DNA of 64,000 nt, taken from positions 137,776,496 through 137,840,495 of the forward strand of contig CM067369.1 of NCBI GenBank assembly GCA_034401795.1, in the 5' to 3' direction. The notes below the pieces were generated by a model. That model had not been told where the DNA came from, did not search any database, and saw only the letters and a program-made list of their open reading frames with translations. Below, piece by piece: positions 46,411 to 56,805 of this stretch. Position 1 is the stretch's first letter, and each line of letters opens with the position of its first letter. The translations under genes and the position numbers were made by a program. The DNA is from Chaetoderma sp. LZ-2023a (lineage: Eukaryota > Mollusca > Caudofoveata > Chaetodermatida > Chaetodermatidae).

Positions 46411-48049
46411 TCAGGTACGATCCGGCCCATTCTGTCCGCCCTTTGAGGACTTACCCTTACCCTTCCCATTGCCCTTCCCGCCTCTAGGGCGGTCAGGAGC
46501 AACCTTGGGGAGGGTAGGCGCCTCTACAACCTTCCTGGCTTTCTTCTGCGGCGATGGGTACTGGGCGTTCAAAGTGCCGGACCAGGGCCACCCGCCCCGG
46601 CACTTTGAACGCCCAGTACCCATCGGTCATCGTCGGTGACCGACGGGACTACACCATATCTGTCGTATTCCCCCTGCGGAATACGACATCTTGCCCGCAC
46701 CTCCCTGGAGGCCGCAGGGAGCTGACCCTTGGTCATAACTTGTTTGCTATAAATAGCCTCCAACAATTCTATGAACGGTGGATCCAATCCCACAGACTGG
46801 ATCCGGGCCGTGGGCAAAATCCCCGTCCTGATCGACGCACGGGGCGCATCTTCATCGGCCGTGGCCGAATCCACAGATGGGTCAACCCTGGCTAGCCACG
46901 CCAGAGCCTCTGACCAATCTATCTCCGATGAAGACACACCCGCAAACACGTCACCCGTTGACGTGTTCACGGGCTTGCCAGCCACGGCCTCCCGGCAAGG
47001 AGCCACGGCTGACATGCCAGGCACTCCGGTACCACATGGTTCCGCCGCCACCCCATGAAACACTCCGGTCCATGGGGTAGGTCTGCACGGAAAACCGTAC
47101 GGACCCGTAGCAGTCGCGGAACCGTAGCCAGACACGGGCGCCAACGGCACCCCACGTCCGACTGCCGGACCAGGCGAGATAGGTGAGTACCACGCCCGGC
47201 CCGGCCGACCCGTTACCGTGTCGGCTGGTGCCAAACCAACCGTCACGGAACCGGTGCCCGGTACCAGATTAGCCTCAGCCACAGGCGGAGCCGCTGCCCT
47301 GGCTTGCGCCAAGCCAGACAAATGGAGGCCGGTTCCGTCCAGGACGGAATGGACCTCCATATTCTCCACCTGCGGCATCACAGGCCGCAGCAACCTCTCC
47401 TCCTCGGCCTCCTCGTCTTCAGACTCCGAAGAGTCGTCACTAGACGAGGAAACTGTGGAACCGTCCTGGCGGACGGCTCCCACACCTGACGGATCGGCCA
47501 CCGCTACTGGACCACCCGGAGGTGGCCGCAGAGAAACAGAACCCGTCTGACCGGAGCCAGACGGGACTGCCAGGGGTCCGTACAATACGGCCCCCTCGGA
47601 AACCAGTCCAGAACCCCGGCCCCCTCGGAAACCAGTCCAGAACCCTGTCCGAGGACAGGGTCCGTACCAGGCATGGGGAGAAACTGCCCCCCAACCTTTG
47701 GTAGCAGGGACGACACCAGCACGGGCAGAACGCTATGCAGAAAACCCTGCATAGCCGGACCAAACCACGCCGGCGGTGCCATCTCCGCCACCTCCAGCTG
47801 GGGACGTGGAGCACCCCCACCGGCTGAACCGGGCGCTCCACGATTTACTCTCGGACCGCCTGACCCCGCGTCAGACCCAGCCAAGTCCTTCTGGGCAAGG
47901 AACTTAACCATCATATCCACGGACCACACTGCGCACACATTACACCTATGGTCTAGGTTACAGGGCGAACACCTAAAACAGACATGGTCCTTGAATACGA
48001 CTCGTACAAATTTATGGCACTCGTCACATGATGGCGGGGTTGGCTTGGC
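46411..48049 (-). pseudogene. DIRS Gag-like protein, copy B, broken
   Basis: It starts after the splice-acceptor-like TTTTATAG (AG at 48051-48050) with the cysteine cluster, then MMVKFLAQKDLAGSDAG. Compared with copy C it has a short tandem duplication at about 47594-47645 (CCCTCGGAAACCAGTCCAGA twice), which shifts the frame. It has also lost about 550 bases corresponding to 54890-55440 of C, at a breakpoint carrying an inverted duplication (46552-46625). The C-terminal basic tail (KGKGKSSKGGQNG) remains near 46440-46480. Confidence 0.75.
46552..46625. repeat. Perfect inverted duplication at a deletion breakpoint in Gag of copy B
   Basis: CGATGGGTACTGGGCGTTCA... (about 46552-46580) is the exact complement of ...TGAACGCCCAGTACCCATCG (about 46597-46625), separated by roughly 16 bases. 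In copy C only the right-hand arm exists (about 55435-55480), and the missing 550 bases begin at the left arm. Confidence 0.85.
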
Positions 48050-48565
48050 CTATAAAATAAGCACAAACCTACAATTACAAGCGGAACGAGACCCTGATGG
48101 AAGGCAGACAATTAATTTTCAAATAATTTGACTCATAAATTAACCGTAACCCTCCCGCACCCCACCCCGCCACGTTACAACAAAGATCGCATTGATTATG
48201 ACGACAAGAACGAAGCGGGCATAAAACACACCCATATTAGATCCTCCAGGATGTGTAACGGCTCCAGGAATCATATCGCATAGCATTCGGGGTATATTTA
48301 CCAATCAATATAAATTATACTCCCTAACGAAAGCCAAACGATATGTGAAGAAAACAACAAAATGTATAACAAACTGCTGTATCACACGGTAAAACCGCAG
48401 ACCACGCATCTACTCAAGAATTTTGAAACCACCGATCATTGCAAACCGATCGTGATCGCACGTAAACTTGAATATTCTAAAGTTTCCGGTACCATTTTTA
48501 GTACGCAGCACCCAGAACGAGATGCGCGAATTAATGAAAAAATTTTCTTCACATAAACATCCGAG

Positions 48566-48597
48566 CGACCGGGTGTGACGTCACCCGCTCGGATCCT
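48566..48597. promoter_or_regulatory. CRE-like palindrome in the DIRS leader, copy B
   Basis: The palindromic core CGGGTGTGACGTCACCCG with TGACGTCA at 48576-48583 sits about 530 bases upstream of the first Gag codons, between flanking CCGAGCG and CGCTCGG. It is identical in copy C (57321-57328) and mutated in copy A (near 26526). TGACGTCA is the consensus site for CREB/ATF proteins. A role in element transcription is inferred. Confidence 0.45.
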
Positions 48598-49136
48598 ACG
48601 GAGAACGACGTCAGCTGATATTCGTGTTAGAAATACCGTAGCAAACACCTATTTTCATATCTGCCGATCGCCTGTTGGGGTTTAAAGAAGGCAATCGTCT
48701 GGCATATATCGTTGTTAGCACACGTCCCAGATTCTCTGGGGTCAGAAATCAGGACATGCGACACAGCGAAATTTAGAGACCTAAGTCTTTTAACTATGGA
48801 TAATAAAGAATGATACAACCTGGTTTTCATCAGCGGTATTCTCCATAGTATCCAGTTAAATCCTTCAAGAACACACAAACTATCACTTTACAGACAAAGA
48901 CTTAGATTTCTTTAACAAAAGACACTAAAATCTTCTCCCTGCAGAAAGCATGTATTGCTCTTGTTGCTATGCAAACAAGAATGAGCTCTATGGTAACCGG
49001 GTACTCGGCAGTTGGGAGCCGAGTACCCGGTTCCCAGGAGTCGGTAAAGCTTTCTAAGTCTATAATCCTAGAGCCGCTGTCAAGGCCAGCTGTATATCAG
49101 AAGTAACAGAATGGTGAGTATTGATCGAAGGAGAAT

Positions 49137-49320
49137 AATTATTCAGTCAATCAATGATTAAAGAATAAAGAAATGAATCAATCAATGGTTGGATTCAATT
49201 CCATTCAATTACAGCCAGCCATGCGATCGTTCGGCCAATCAATTAGGTATATATACACACAATTGCAGTGGCGTCGTGTATGGGGTGGTTTGGGCTACCA
49301 AGTAGCCTAAATGCATGAGT
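49137..49320. other. Flank of copy B, nothing recognised
   Basis: Short AT-rich sequence with CAATCAAT repeats. Confidence 0.4.
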
Positions 49321-49830
49321 GAGTGATCGACTAACCAACAGAGTACATGACTGGCTGGCTGGCCCGCCGACCGACTGACTCACAGACCGACCAACTCAGA
49401 GACCGACCGACTCAGAGACCGACCGACTCAGATACCGACTGACTCAGAGACCGACCGACTCACAGACCGACCAACTCACAGACCGACCGACCCGACCAAC
49501 AGACCTACCCCACCCACCCATCCACTCCCCGACTGACCAACTCACTCACTCACTCACTCACCCACCCACTCATCCACTCACTCACTGGCTGGCTCGCTCA
49601 CTGGCTCGCTCACTCACTCACTGGCTCGCTCACTGGCTGGCCCACTCGCTCACTGACTCACTCACTGACTGGCCAACTCACTGACTCACCGACCGACCCA
49701 CCGACTCACTCACTCACAAGTGAGTGACTGATAAATTGTGTGGGTGAGTGAGTGGGTGAGTGAGTGAGTGGCAGGACGATTGACCAACTGGCTGGTCAAC
49801 CGACCAACTAACTGGCTGAGTGGGTGGATG
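49321..49830. repeat. Four-base-periodic GACC/ACTC simple-sequence region
   Basis: About 500 bases are built of variants of GACC, GACT, CACT and GGCT in tetranucleotide register, such as GACCGACCGACTCAGA, CACTCACTCACTCA and TGGCTCGCTCAC. The strand composition switches near 49735 to GTGAGTGAGTGG. This is a degenerate microsatellite, not coding. Confidence 0.85.
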
Positions 49831-50090
49831 GGTTTGTCAGTGGTGGATTGGGTCATAGGTCGATGTATGTCTTCCGCTGGGGCTGCCACATGCCTGGTTG
49901 TCTGGCTGCCGCCCTGGCTGATTGCCTGACTTGGCTGCCTAATTGCGTACCCTGCCCTATACTGCCCTGCCCTGCGCTGCCCAGTCCTGGCTGCATGCCT
50001 GCCATACCCTGGCTGCCTGACTACCTATCATGCCTTGACTGACTGCCTGCCTGTCCTCTACTGGCTGCCTGCCAGCCCTACTCAGCCCTC
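49831..50090. repeat. CTGGCTGCCTG minisatellite, first block
   Basis: Irregular units of TGGCTGCCTG, CCCTGCCCTG and GACTGCC. It ends at AGCCCTCAAAATTT (50084-50097), whose complement borders the similar block starting at 63058. Confidence 0.75.
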
Positions 50091-50097
50091 AAAATTT

Positions 50098-51096
50098 CAA
50101 ATATTTGTGAGACCCATTTTTGGGTCCTGTGTTTTCAGGTCTGCGTAACCAATTGCTCGTTTGCGCAAAATCAGTTTGCGTAACCAATTGGTTGCGCAAA
50201 TTGGTTACACCATTTTTTATCCAAACCTGCTTTATCTGAACATGTTTTATCTGTATATTAAGTTAATAATGAATTTAAAGTGCATGTTGCTGAATTATCA
50301 TTAGCATATTGATTACAGCATGGACTTATCCACCAATTACCTAATTTTCAGATAAAATATGTTTAGTTACTCAACTATTGACCTCATAATCAATTACATC
50401 ACATATAGGTTGATGTCACCAGTCACTATTATAATTAACAGACAATAGTAACTTTCATAGTAGTCTGTCAGTAAGTATTAATTGTATGTCTTTGCAATTT
50501 AATAAACATTATGTTGATTGTTCTGAGGGGAAGTTTCTTTCAAAGTATTCACCAAGTTAGCTGTATAGTTACCATGAAATTGAGATTCTGGGACAAAGCT
50601 TGAAGCATAGCTCAGCTAGAGATGAGTGGGGAATAACTAAAAGTGGATTCATCCATTGTGATATAAGTACTGTAATATTTCTCAAGTAAATTTGTCAAAA
50701 AGCGGATTAAGTTTTTGTTTTATGTCCATTAATTCGGTCCATTTCCATACCAAGAAGAATATTTTGGAAAATTTACCCCTGAAACTACAAGCTCGATAAC
50801 CGAGCCAGTCATTCAGTGTTAAGTCTCCAAAAACATTACTCCTTTGGTCTGCAAATGTACATTTTCTCTGCCAAAATATCCGTATTCGTATAACAACACT
50901 CATTGGTAACATCTTTACAGCTTGCAACAATTTCAGGGTTCATACACCTTGGGCACAACAAAATTCCATACTTTTTCCAAACATATATTTCAAAATTCCA
51001 GACCCGCTATAATAATTAGTGACTAATGACCCAATATTTTTAAATATCTTAACACCCTTCTCCCACCCCACCCACAAACCCCAATACAAAAACAAA
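50098..51096. other. No gene; decayed H1-like inverted repeat at 50745-50875
   Basis: AT-rich. The repeat at 50745-50875 has GCTCGATAACCGAGCCAGTC at its centre and partly complementary arms (ATACCAAGAAGAATATTTTG and CAAAAACATTACTCCTTTGG). Near 50140-50215, GTTTGCGCAAAATCAG and AACCAATTGGTTGCGC repeat several times. Confidence 0.5.
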
Positions 51097-51230
51097 GAAT
51101 GAAGGAAATGTCAATTTCCCTTTCTCCGAGATCTAACAATACTCACCATTCTGTTACTTCTGATATACAGCTGGCCTTGACAGCGGCTCTAGGATTATAG
51201 ACTTAGAAAGCTTTACCGACTCCTGGGAAC

Positions 51231-51262
51231 CGGGTACTCGGCTCCCAACTGCCGAGTACCCG
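51231..51262. repeat. Hairpin inside the left ITR of copy C
   Basis: The arms CGGGTACTCGGC (51231-51242) and GCCGAGTACCCG (51251-51262) pair perfectly over an 8-base loop. The same hairpin is in the right ITR of B (48998-49029) and C. In A the arms read CGGGTACCC and GGGTACCCG (21186-21194, 21209-21217). Confidence 0.8.
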
Positions 51263-51354
51263 TTTACCATAGAGCTCATATTGTTTGCATAGCCACCAAA
51301 CAAGAGAAAACTATGGCTTGCCTCCGTGGGGCTGGGAGGCTGGGTCCGTAACAG

Positions 51355-51450
51355 AATGGTGAGTATTGTTAGATCTCGGAGAAAGGGAAATTGACATTTC
51401 CTTCATTCTCCTTCGATCAATACTCACCATTCTGTTACTTCTGATATACA
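51355..51450. repeat. Internal complementary region of copy C
   Basis: Same arrangement and nearly the same sequence as in copy B. The junction TTTCCTTCATTCTCCTTCG marks where complements of the left and right outer ends meet. Confidence 0.85.
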
Positions 51451-51949
51451 CCAGATTTGATCAGTAACCTGGTGGGAAGGGGCAAGCCATAAATGCTAAT
51501 TTTGCCCCTTGGAGAAAGATTTTAGACTTCAAACTTGACTAACGGAGACCTAAAAGGACCGTCAAGTTCATGGAACCGAATCACATTCGCGTCACGCACC
51601 CCCCCCCCTTTTTCCTCCTAAGAAAAGGGAGAGAACTAACGAACATGTACCTCACCTGAAAACACAAATATGCCAAGAGGGCTAACTACTCCCTGCATAT
51701 TCCATGTATTAGCCTGGGAATGAGCATGAATATATAAGATGAATGAACATGATACATATACATAATACAAAAAACTCTCACTATTGAATTACCTTATGAT
51801 AATTGGACTTCAGACGTACCGCCTCCAACCATTCACCGGTTCGGCCATCTGTGACACAATCTGGTTGACATCCTCTCGCCTGACCATGCCTGCTTTAGGT
51901 TCTTTTCTTACCAAAGTGAGAAAAGGGTGAAGAGCAGTGTGGTCACTAA

Positions 51950-52930
51950 CTATCGTTTCAAAACAGCTAAGGCGAGTGGATTGGCTGAGTCTGACACATC
52001 CCTCATATAGTAATCCGTGAATGAGGACTCACAGTGCCATTGTGCACCGGCCATGATGTCCTCTAACGGAACACCATTGTAAAGGGCGGTCGAGGCGGCT
52101 ATTCCTCTGACATCGTGTGCCCTTACACCTTGCACCTGGTGCCCAGTCGCCATCTCGTGAGTAGTCTGAATGCATTCGACCACCCAACGAGAGATAGTAT
52201 CCATGGATGCGGCGCCATAAGGCTTTTTATGACAGATCCACAGATGTCTATCGTTCGACCGTAACGAGTCAGCCCGTTTCTTGTACTTAGTCAAAGCACG
52301 GACCGGGCACCAGACACTGGCATCACGATCAAGCCTAGTTAACTTCGGTATAATGATCGGTTTTGCCGGGATATCTCAAAGATTGGTTCTTTGACATAAA
52401 CTCTGCTCTTGGCAGAAGACGCAGACCTTCTCCAGAAACAATAAATCGGTTCCTCTCTGCCGAAAGCGCATGGATCTCACTGCGCCTTCTAGCTGAGGAA
52501 GCTGCCAATAGAAAGACCGCCTTTAGAGTCAAATGCTTTAGACTAGCCGAACGCAACGGTTCGAAAGGGTGCTTGGCCAGTACATTAAGCACTAAAGATA
52601 GACTCCAGGCTGGAATGACTACCGGTTGTCTCGGGCGGAGATTGCTCATTCCCTTCAACATCACATTTAACTGGGCCACCTCTGGACTATCCCTGTTGGC
52701 TAGACAAGGGATAACTGATGCCAAAGCTGACTTGTATCCAGCAACTGTGACGGGAGCTAGTCCTGAAAAGAACAGCTCACAGAGAAAGTCTGCTATTTGC
52801 TGAATAGTGGATTGAAAGGTATCAATACCCTTTTCTTCACACCAGTCTGCAAATCTATTAACCTTGTTGTTATATGACTTGAAGGTTGACCTCCTTCTCG
52901 CAGCCGCGATGAAATCCTTCCGACGTAGAA
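51950..52930 (-). pseudogene. DIRS tyrosine recombinase, copy C, frameshifted
   Basis: The N-terminal and box-I parts (FIAAARRRSTFKSY, AASSARRRSEIHALSAERN) are in one frame to about 52363. There an extra T in GGTTTTGCC shifts the frame and a stop follows. Box II (HDVRG), the Trp helix and the TDYYMRDV tyrosine segment are in the next frame (51950-52294). The first residues of the core-binding domain are lost by a 20-base deletion at about 52914. Catalytic residues are kept, but the protein is split. Confidence 0.8.
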
Positions 52931-53600
52931 CGTTGTTTGATAACATCCACGCAGTCAATTTGAACATTTCGGGATGCTCATGTAGGAAGCGTCCCTTGGC
53001 CTGGGAGATTATGTTCGGAATCTCGGGCAACTGCACAGGATTTTCCACCAGCAGATCTAGAAGATCCGTGAACCACGCCCTGCTCGGCCAATACGGCGCT
53101 ATTAACAGGACCAGACACGGTTCCTCCCTGACCTTCACCAATACCTTCGGTAGAAGAATGGTGGGTGGGTACGCGTAAGCGTGCATCCCTCTCCAGCTTA
53201 TCGCCAGAGCGTCTGTATCGACGGCATTTGGATCTGCAATCGGCGAGACATATGTCATGATTTGAGCATTTTCCTTTGTGGCGAACAAGTCCACGTTGGG
53301 TTTGCCCCAATGCTCGAAGATCCGTCGCAGAACCGGAGGGTTGAGGAACCATTCTGTTGGCAGAATTCTCTGTCTGCGAGACAAAGCATCCGCCAGAATG
53401 TTCAATCGGCCAGGAATATGAGCTGCTTTCAAAACAACCGAGTAATTCCTGCACCATTGAATCAAGTGCCACACTCTGATACACAGAGTGGGCGACCTGG
53501 TCCCGCCTTGGCGATTTATATATGATACTACTGTCGAATTGTCCGACCGTATCAATATCACCTTGCCCCTGATCATCGGAAGGAACTCTTCCAAAGATGC
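52930..53600 (-). pseudogene. DIRS RNase H (C-terminal part) and linker, copy C
   Basis: The frame gives LEEFLPMIRGK, IRSDNSTVVSYINRQGG and ADALSRRQ (RNase H), then NVDLFATKENAQIM, WRGMHAYAYPPTILLPK and DLLDLLVENP. The stop seen in B (TAG) is a sense codon (TAC) here. The 208-base deletion before it removes the TDAS and LLE motifs, so RNase H is dead. The 20-base deletion downstream places this frame in phase with the recombinase. Confidence 0.75.
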
Positions 53601-54664
53601 GATATTATCGGCTCCAAAACTGGCACCAGTTTTGACAGGGGTTCTGTTCTCTGTTTCCACAGAGACATCAGATACAACTGGATAGGTCTTCGCATTAGAG
53701 CAGCGAACGGAATCACTTGCTCCATGGAGACCATCATGCCCAGCATCTGAAGAAACCGCCTCGCCTGAATGTGGTTTCCCACTCGAAAACTCTTGAGGAT
53801 GGCTAACAGAGACACCACTCTGGGCTCTGACGGGTAAACCATGCCCTCCTCGAGGTCGAATCGCATCCCCAAATAAACGAAATGTTGAGTGGGCGTCAAC
53901 TCGGATTTCTCCTCGTTGACTATCCAGCCTAGATCTGAAAGTAACTTCAGAGTCAGAGCAGTATCCACATTCAACCTGGCTGCCGAGTCTGCCTTGAGCA
54001 GCCAGTCGTCTATGTAGGTGTGTAGCGCCACGTTCTCTTTTCTGAGAAATGCTGTCACCGCAAGGACCACTCTTGTGAAAACCCTCGGAGCTGTCGACAG
54101 GCCAAACGGGAGAACTGTAAACTCCCATACTTGATTCTGAAACGCAAATCTCAGAAACCTGTGCCAACTCCGATTCATAGGAATGTGGAAATATGCATCT
54201 TTCAGATCGATCGATACACACCACATTCCTTTCCTCAATCCCGCCATTACCGACCTCAGCGTTTCCATCTGGAACCGAGGCGTATGGATAAACCAATTTA
54301 ATGGCCTGAGATTGAGTATGGGTCTCCATCCCCCTGTGCTCTTGGGGACAAGGAACATGTTTGAATAGAAGCCTGGAGTGTTTCGGTTTGCTGGTTTTAT
54401 TGCTAACTTCAGAAGCAAACCCGACACTTCCTTTTGAACGGCTTCTAACTTGTCTGGCTCCCTTGGTACGGGTGTCCAGACAGGTGCCAAAGACAGATTT
54501 TGTGGTGGAAAGTCCCACCACTCCGGCATGTAACCCTGGGATAACCATCCCAGGACCAGACTGTCTGACGTCACACCTCGCCAGGCCTCGACGAAACGCA
54601 TGAGCCTTCCTTCCACCCACCATAGACGCTCGGCCCTCTTTCTTAACGAGAGAGAGAGAACCAT
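53573..54664 (-). CDS. DIRS reverse transcriptase, copy C (truncated before RNase H)
   Basis: This 363-codon frame starts at the conserved MVLSLSLRKR, 90 bases after the Gag stop and in another frame. The RT motifs are SIDLKDAYFHI (motif A), FGLSTAPRVFT (motif B) and YIDDWL (motif C). The thumb/connection follows, and the frame then runs into the deletion at about 53595 and stops. RT may be intact, but RNase H is missing from this product. Confidence 0.8.
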   Translation of the reverse strand: MVLSLSLRKRAERLWWVEGRLMRFVEAWRGVTSDSLVLGWLSQGYMPEWWDFPPQNLSLAPVWTPVPREPDKLEAVQKEVSGLLLKLAIKPANRNTPGFYSNMFLVPKSTGGWRPILNLRPLNWFIHTPRFQMETLRSVMAGLRKGMWCVSIDLKDAYFHIPMNRSWHRFLRFAFQNQVWEFTVLPFGLSTAPRVFTRVVLAVTAFLRKENVALHTYIDDWLLKADSAARLNVDTALTLKLLSDLGWIVNEEKSELTPTQHFVYLGMRFDLEEGMVYPSEPRVVSLLAILKSFRVGNHIQARRFLQMLGMMVSMEQVIPFAALMRRPIQLYLMSLWKQRTEPLSKLVPVLEPIISHLWKSSFR

Positions 54665-54753
54665 TTCGTTCTAGGCACGACGGGTATAACTGGCACCGCT
54701 GTTCCTGTCGCACAGGCGCGGTCCAGGCGGATATGAAGGGAGCTTTCGTACCC

Positions 54754-56805
54754 TCAGGTATGCTTTGGCCCCTTCTGTCCGCCCTTTGAGGCCTTACCCT
54801 TACCCTTCCCCTTGCCCTTCCCGCCTCTAGGGCGGTCAGGAGCAACATTGGGGAGGTTAGGCGCCTCTACAACCTTCCTGGATTTCTTCGCCACCGCCGG
54901 CTCCGAAAACCCAGCTGAAGCAGAAGTCGCAACAGGCCTAGCTTTCGCCTTGCCCTTATGCTTCTTCTGCTTCTTTGAAGGTTGTCCCGTTAGCGGTTTC
55001 CCCACAGCCCCTAGTGCGTGCGCTTTCCGCACTAGCTCTAGCTGCAGGTTTACCGCTAACCGATTCTGCGCGATACTGGCGGTATCCTCTAAGATGGACC
55101 GCGCTTGGCCAACGAAGATGCTAGGCCCTGTCAGGGGCGTCCCAAGAAGACGCTCCCTGACTGCCGTAGCCGGACGCATATGGTCAATGACCATTTGCCT
55201 CCTGGGTTTCGTCACTCGCGCTTGCACCCTTGCCAATGCGTCCATAGACAGCACCAGGCCGTCATTGACACATGAAAGCGCCACAGGTGGCACAGGGTGG
55301 CCTGCCCCCGCTTCAGCCCACACCGACTGAAGGAGACGATACGAGTGGTTGACAGCGCTCATAGCTGCCCTCACACCCTCATCGCATAGGGACAGGACTT
55401 CTTCTTGGTGTACCTGAGACTTGTCCACAAGTGCCGGACCGGGGCCACCCGCCACGGCACTCTGGACGCCCAGTACCCATCGGTCATCCTCAGTGACCGA
55501 CGGGACTACACCATATCTGTCGTATTCCCCCCGCGGAATACGACATCTTGCCCGCACCTCCCTTGAGGCCGCAGGGAGCTGACCCTTGGTCATAAGTTGT
55601 TTGCTATAAATAGCCTCCAACAAATATATGAACCGTGGATCCAGTCCCACTGACTGGATCCGGGCCGCGGGCAAAATCCCTGTCCTGATCGACGCAACCG
55701 ACGGACGGGGCGCATCTTCATCGGCCGTGGCCGAAACCACAGACGGGTCAACCCTGGCTAGCCACGCCAGAGCATCTGACCAATCTACCTCCGATGAAGA
55801 CACACCCGCAAAGACGTCACCCGTTGACGTGTTCACAGGCCTGCCAGCCACGGCCTCCCGGCAAGGAGCCACGGCTGACACGCCAGGCACTCCGGTACCA
55901 CACGGTTCCGCCGCCACCCCATGAAACACTCCGGTCCATGGGGTAGGTCCGCACGGAAAACCGTACGGACCCGTAGCAGTCGCGGAACCATAGCCGGACA
56001 CGGGCGCCAACGGCACCCCACGTCCGACTGCCGGACCAGGCGAGATAGGTGAGTACCACGCCCGGCCCGGCACACCCGTTCCCGTGACAGCTGGTGCCAA
56101 ACCAAGCCGCACGGAACCGGTGCACGGTACCAGATTGGCCTCAGCCACAGGGCGAGCCGCTGACCTGGCTTGCGCCAAACCAGACAAATGGAGGCCGGTT
56201 CCGTCCAGGACGGAATCAACCTCCATATTCTCCACTTGCGGCTTCACGGGCCGCAGCAACCTCTCCTCCTCGGCCTCCTCGTCTTCAGACTCTGAAGAGT
56301 CGTCACTAGACGAGTCAACCGTGGAACCGTCCTGGCCGGAGCCAGACGGGACTGCCAGGGGGCCGTACGAGACGGCCCCCTCGGTAACCAGTCCAGAATC
56401 CTGTCCGAGGACAGGATCCGTACCAGGCATGGGGAGAAACTGCCCCCCAACCTTTGGTAGCAGGGACGACACCAGCGTGGGCAGAACGCCATGCAGAAAA
56501 CCCTGCATAGCCGGACCAAACCACGCCGGCGGTGCCATCTCCACCACCTCCAGCTGGGGACATGGAGCACCCCCACCGGCCGAACCGGGCGCTCCACAAT
56601 TTACTCTCGGACCGCCTGACCCCGCGTCAGACCCAGCCAAGTCCTTCTGGGCAAGGAACTTAACCATCATCTCAACGGACCACACCGCACAAACATTACA
56701 CCTATGATCAATATTACAAAGGGAACACCTAAAACAGACATGGTCCTTGAACACGACACGGACAAACTTATGGCATTCGTCACATGATGGCGGGGCTGGC
56801 TTGGC
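54754..56805 (-). CDS. DIRS Gag-like protein, copy C
   Basis: The frame is open from a splice-acceptor-like TTTTATAG (AG at 56807-56806) to a stop at 54754. It starts with a cysteine cluster SCDECHKF...CFRCSLCNIDHRCNVC, then MMVKFLAQKD, which is the first ATG in frame. Next come Gly/Pro-rich blocks, the acidic SSSDDSSESEDEEAEEERLL (near 56300), several PYGFPCGPTP-type segments and an Arg-rich helical part (55000-55500). The basic KGKGKGKGKASKGGQKGPKHT end is suited to nucleic-acid binding. No CCHC knuckle was seen. The frame has a stop directly before the acceptor. Either Gag starts at the internal Met and the cluster is untranslated, or it is supplied by splicing or a non-AUG start. Conservation of the cysteines in A, B and C supports translation. 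Confidence 0.75.
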   Translation of the reverse strand, partial: AKPAPPSCDECHKFVRVVFKDHVCFRCSLCNIDHRCNVCAVWSVEMMVKFLAQKDLAGSDAGSGGPRVNCGAPGSAGGGAPCPQLEVVEMAPPAWFGPAMQGFLHGVLPTLVSSLLPKVGGQFLPMPGTDPVLGQDSGLVTEGAVSYGPLAVPSGSGQDGSTVDSSSDDSSESEDEEAEEERLLRPVKPQVENMEVDSVLDGTGLHLSGLAQARSAARPVAEANLVPCTGSVRLGLAPAVTGTGVPGRAWYSPISPGPAVGRGVPLAPVSGYGSATATGPYGFPCGPTPWTGVFHGVAAEPCGTGVPGVSAVAPCREAVAGRPVNTSTGDVFAGVSSSEVDWSDALAWLARVDPSVVSATADEDAPRPSVASIRTGILPAARIQSVGLDPRFIYLLEAIYSKQLMTKGQLPAASREVRARCRIPRGEYDRYGVVPSVTEDDRWVLGVQSAVAGGPGPALVDKSQVHQEEVLSLCDEGVRAAMSAVNHSYRLLQSVWAEAGAGHPVPPVALSCVNDGLVLSMDALARVQARVTKPRRQMVIDHMRPATAVRERLLGTPLTGPSIFVGQARSILEDTASIAQNRLAVNLQLELVRKAHALGAVGKPLTGQPSKKQKKHKGKAKARPVATSASAGFSEPAVAKKSRKVVEAPNLPNVAPDRPRGGKGKGKGKGKASKGGQKGPKHT

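Larger units (their letters stand above)
42538..49136 (-). mobile_element. DIRS-type retrotransposon, family 1, copy B
   Basis: A 6.6 kb element, minus strand. The order from its 5' side is leader with a CRE-like palindrome (48.5 kb), Gag (broken), RT-RNase H (547 codons open) and tyrosine recombinase (open to its natural-looking end). Inverted terminal repeats lie at about 42577-42695 and 48970-49120; the left one has lost its inner hairpin arm. The internal complementary region is at 42757-42852. The flanks at both ends share only ATTCT/ATT, so there is no real target-site duplication, as expected for recombinase integration. Lesions are a deletion with inverted duplication in Gag, a tandem duplication in Gag and a stop at the end of RNase H. 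Confidence 0.9.

Noticed and set aside
46554..46895. Plus-strand frames across the Gag region of B and C (also 54812-55330 and 56084-56707)
   Set aside because: GC-rich antisense shadows of Gag without known domains. The minus strand carries the element's genes.
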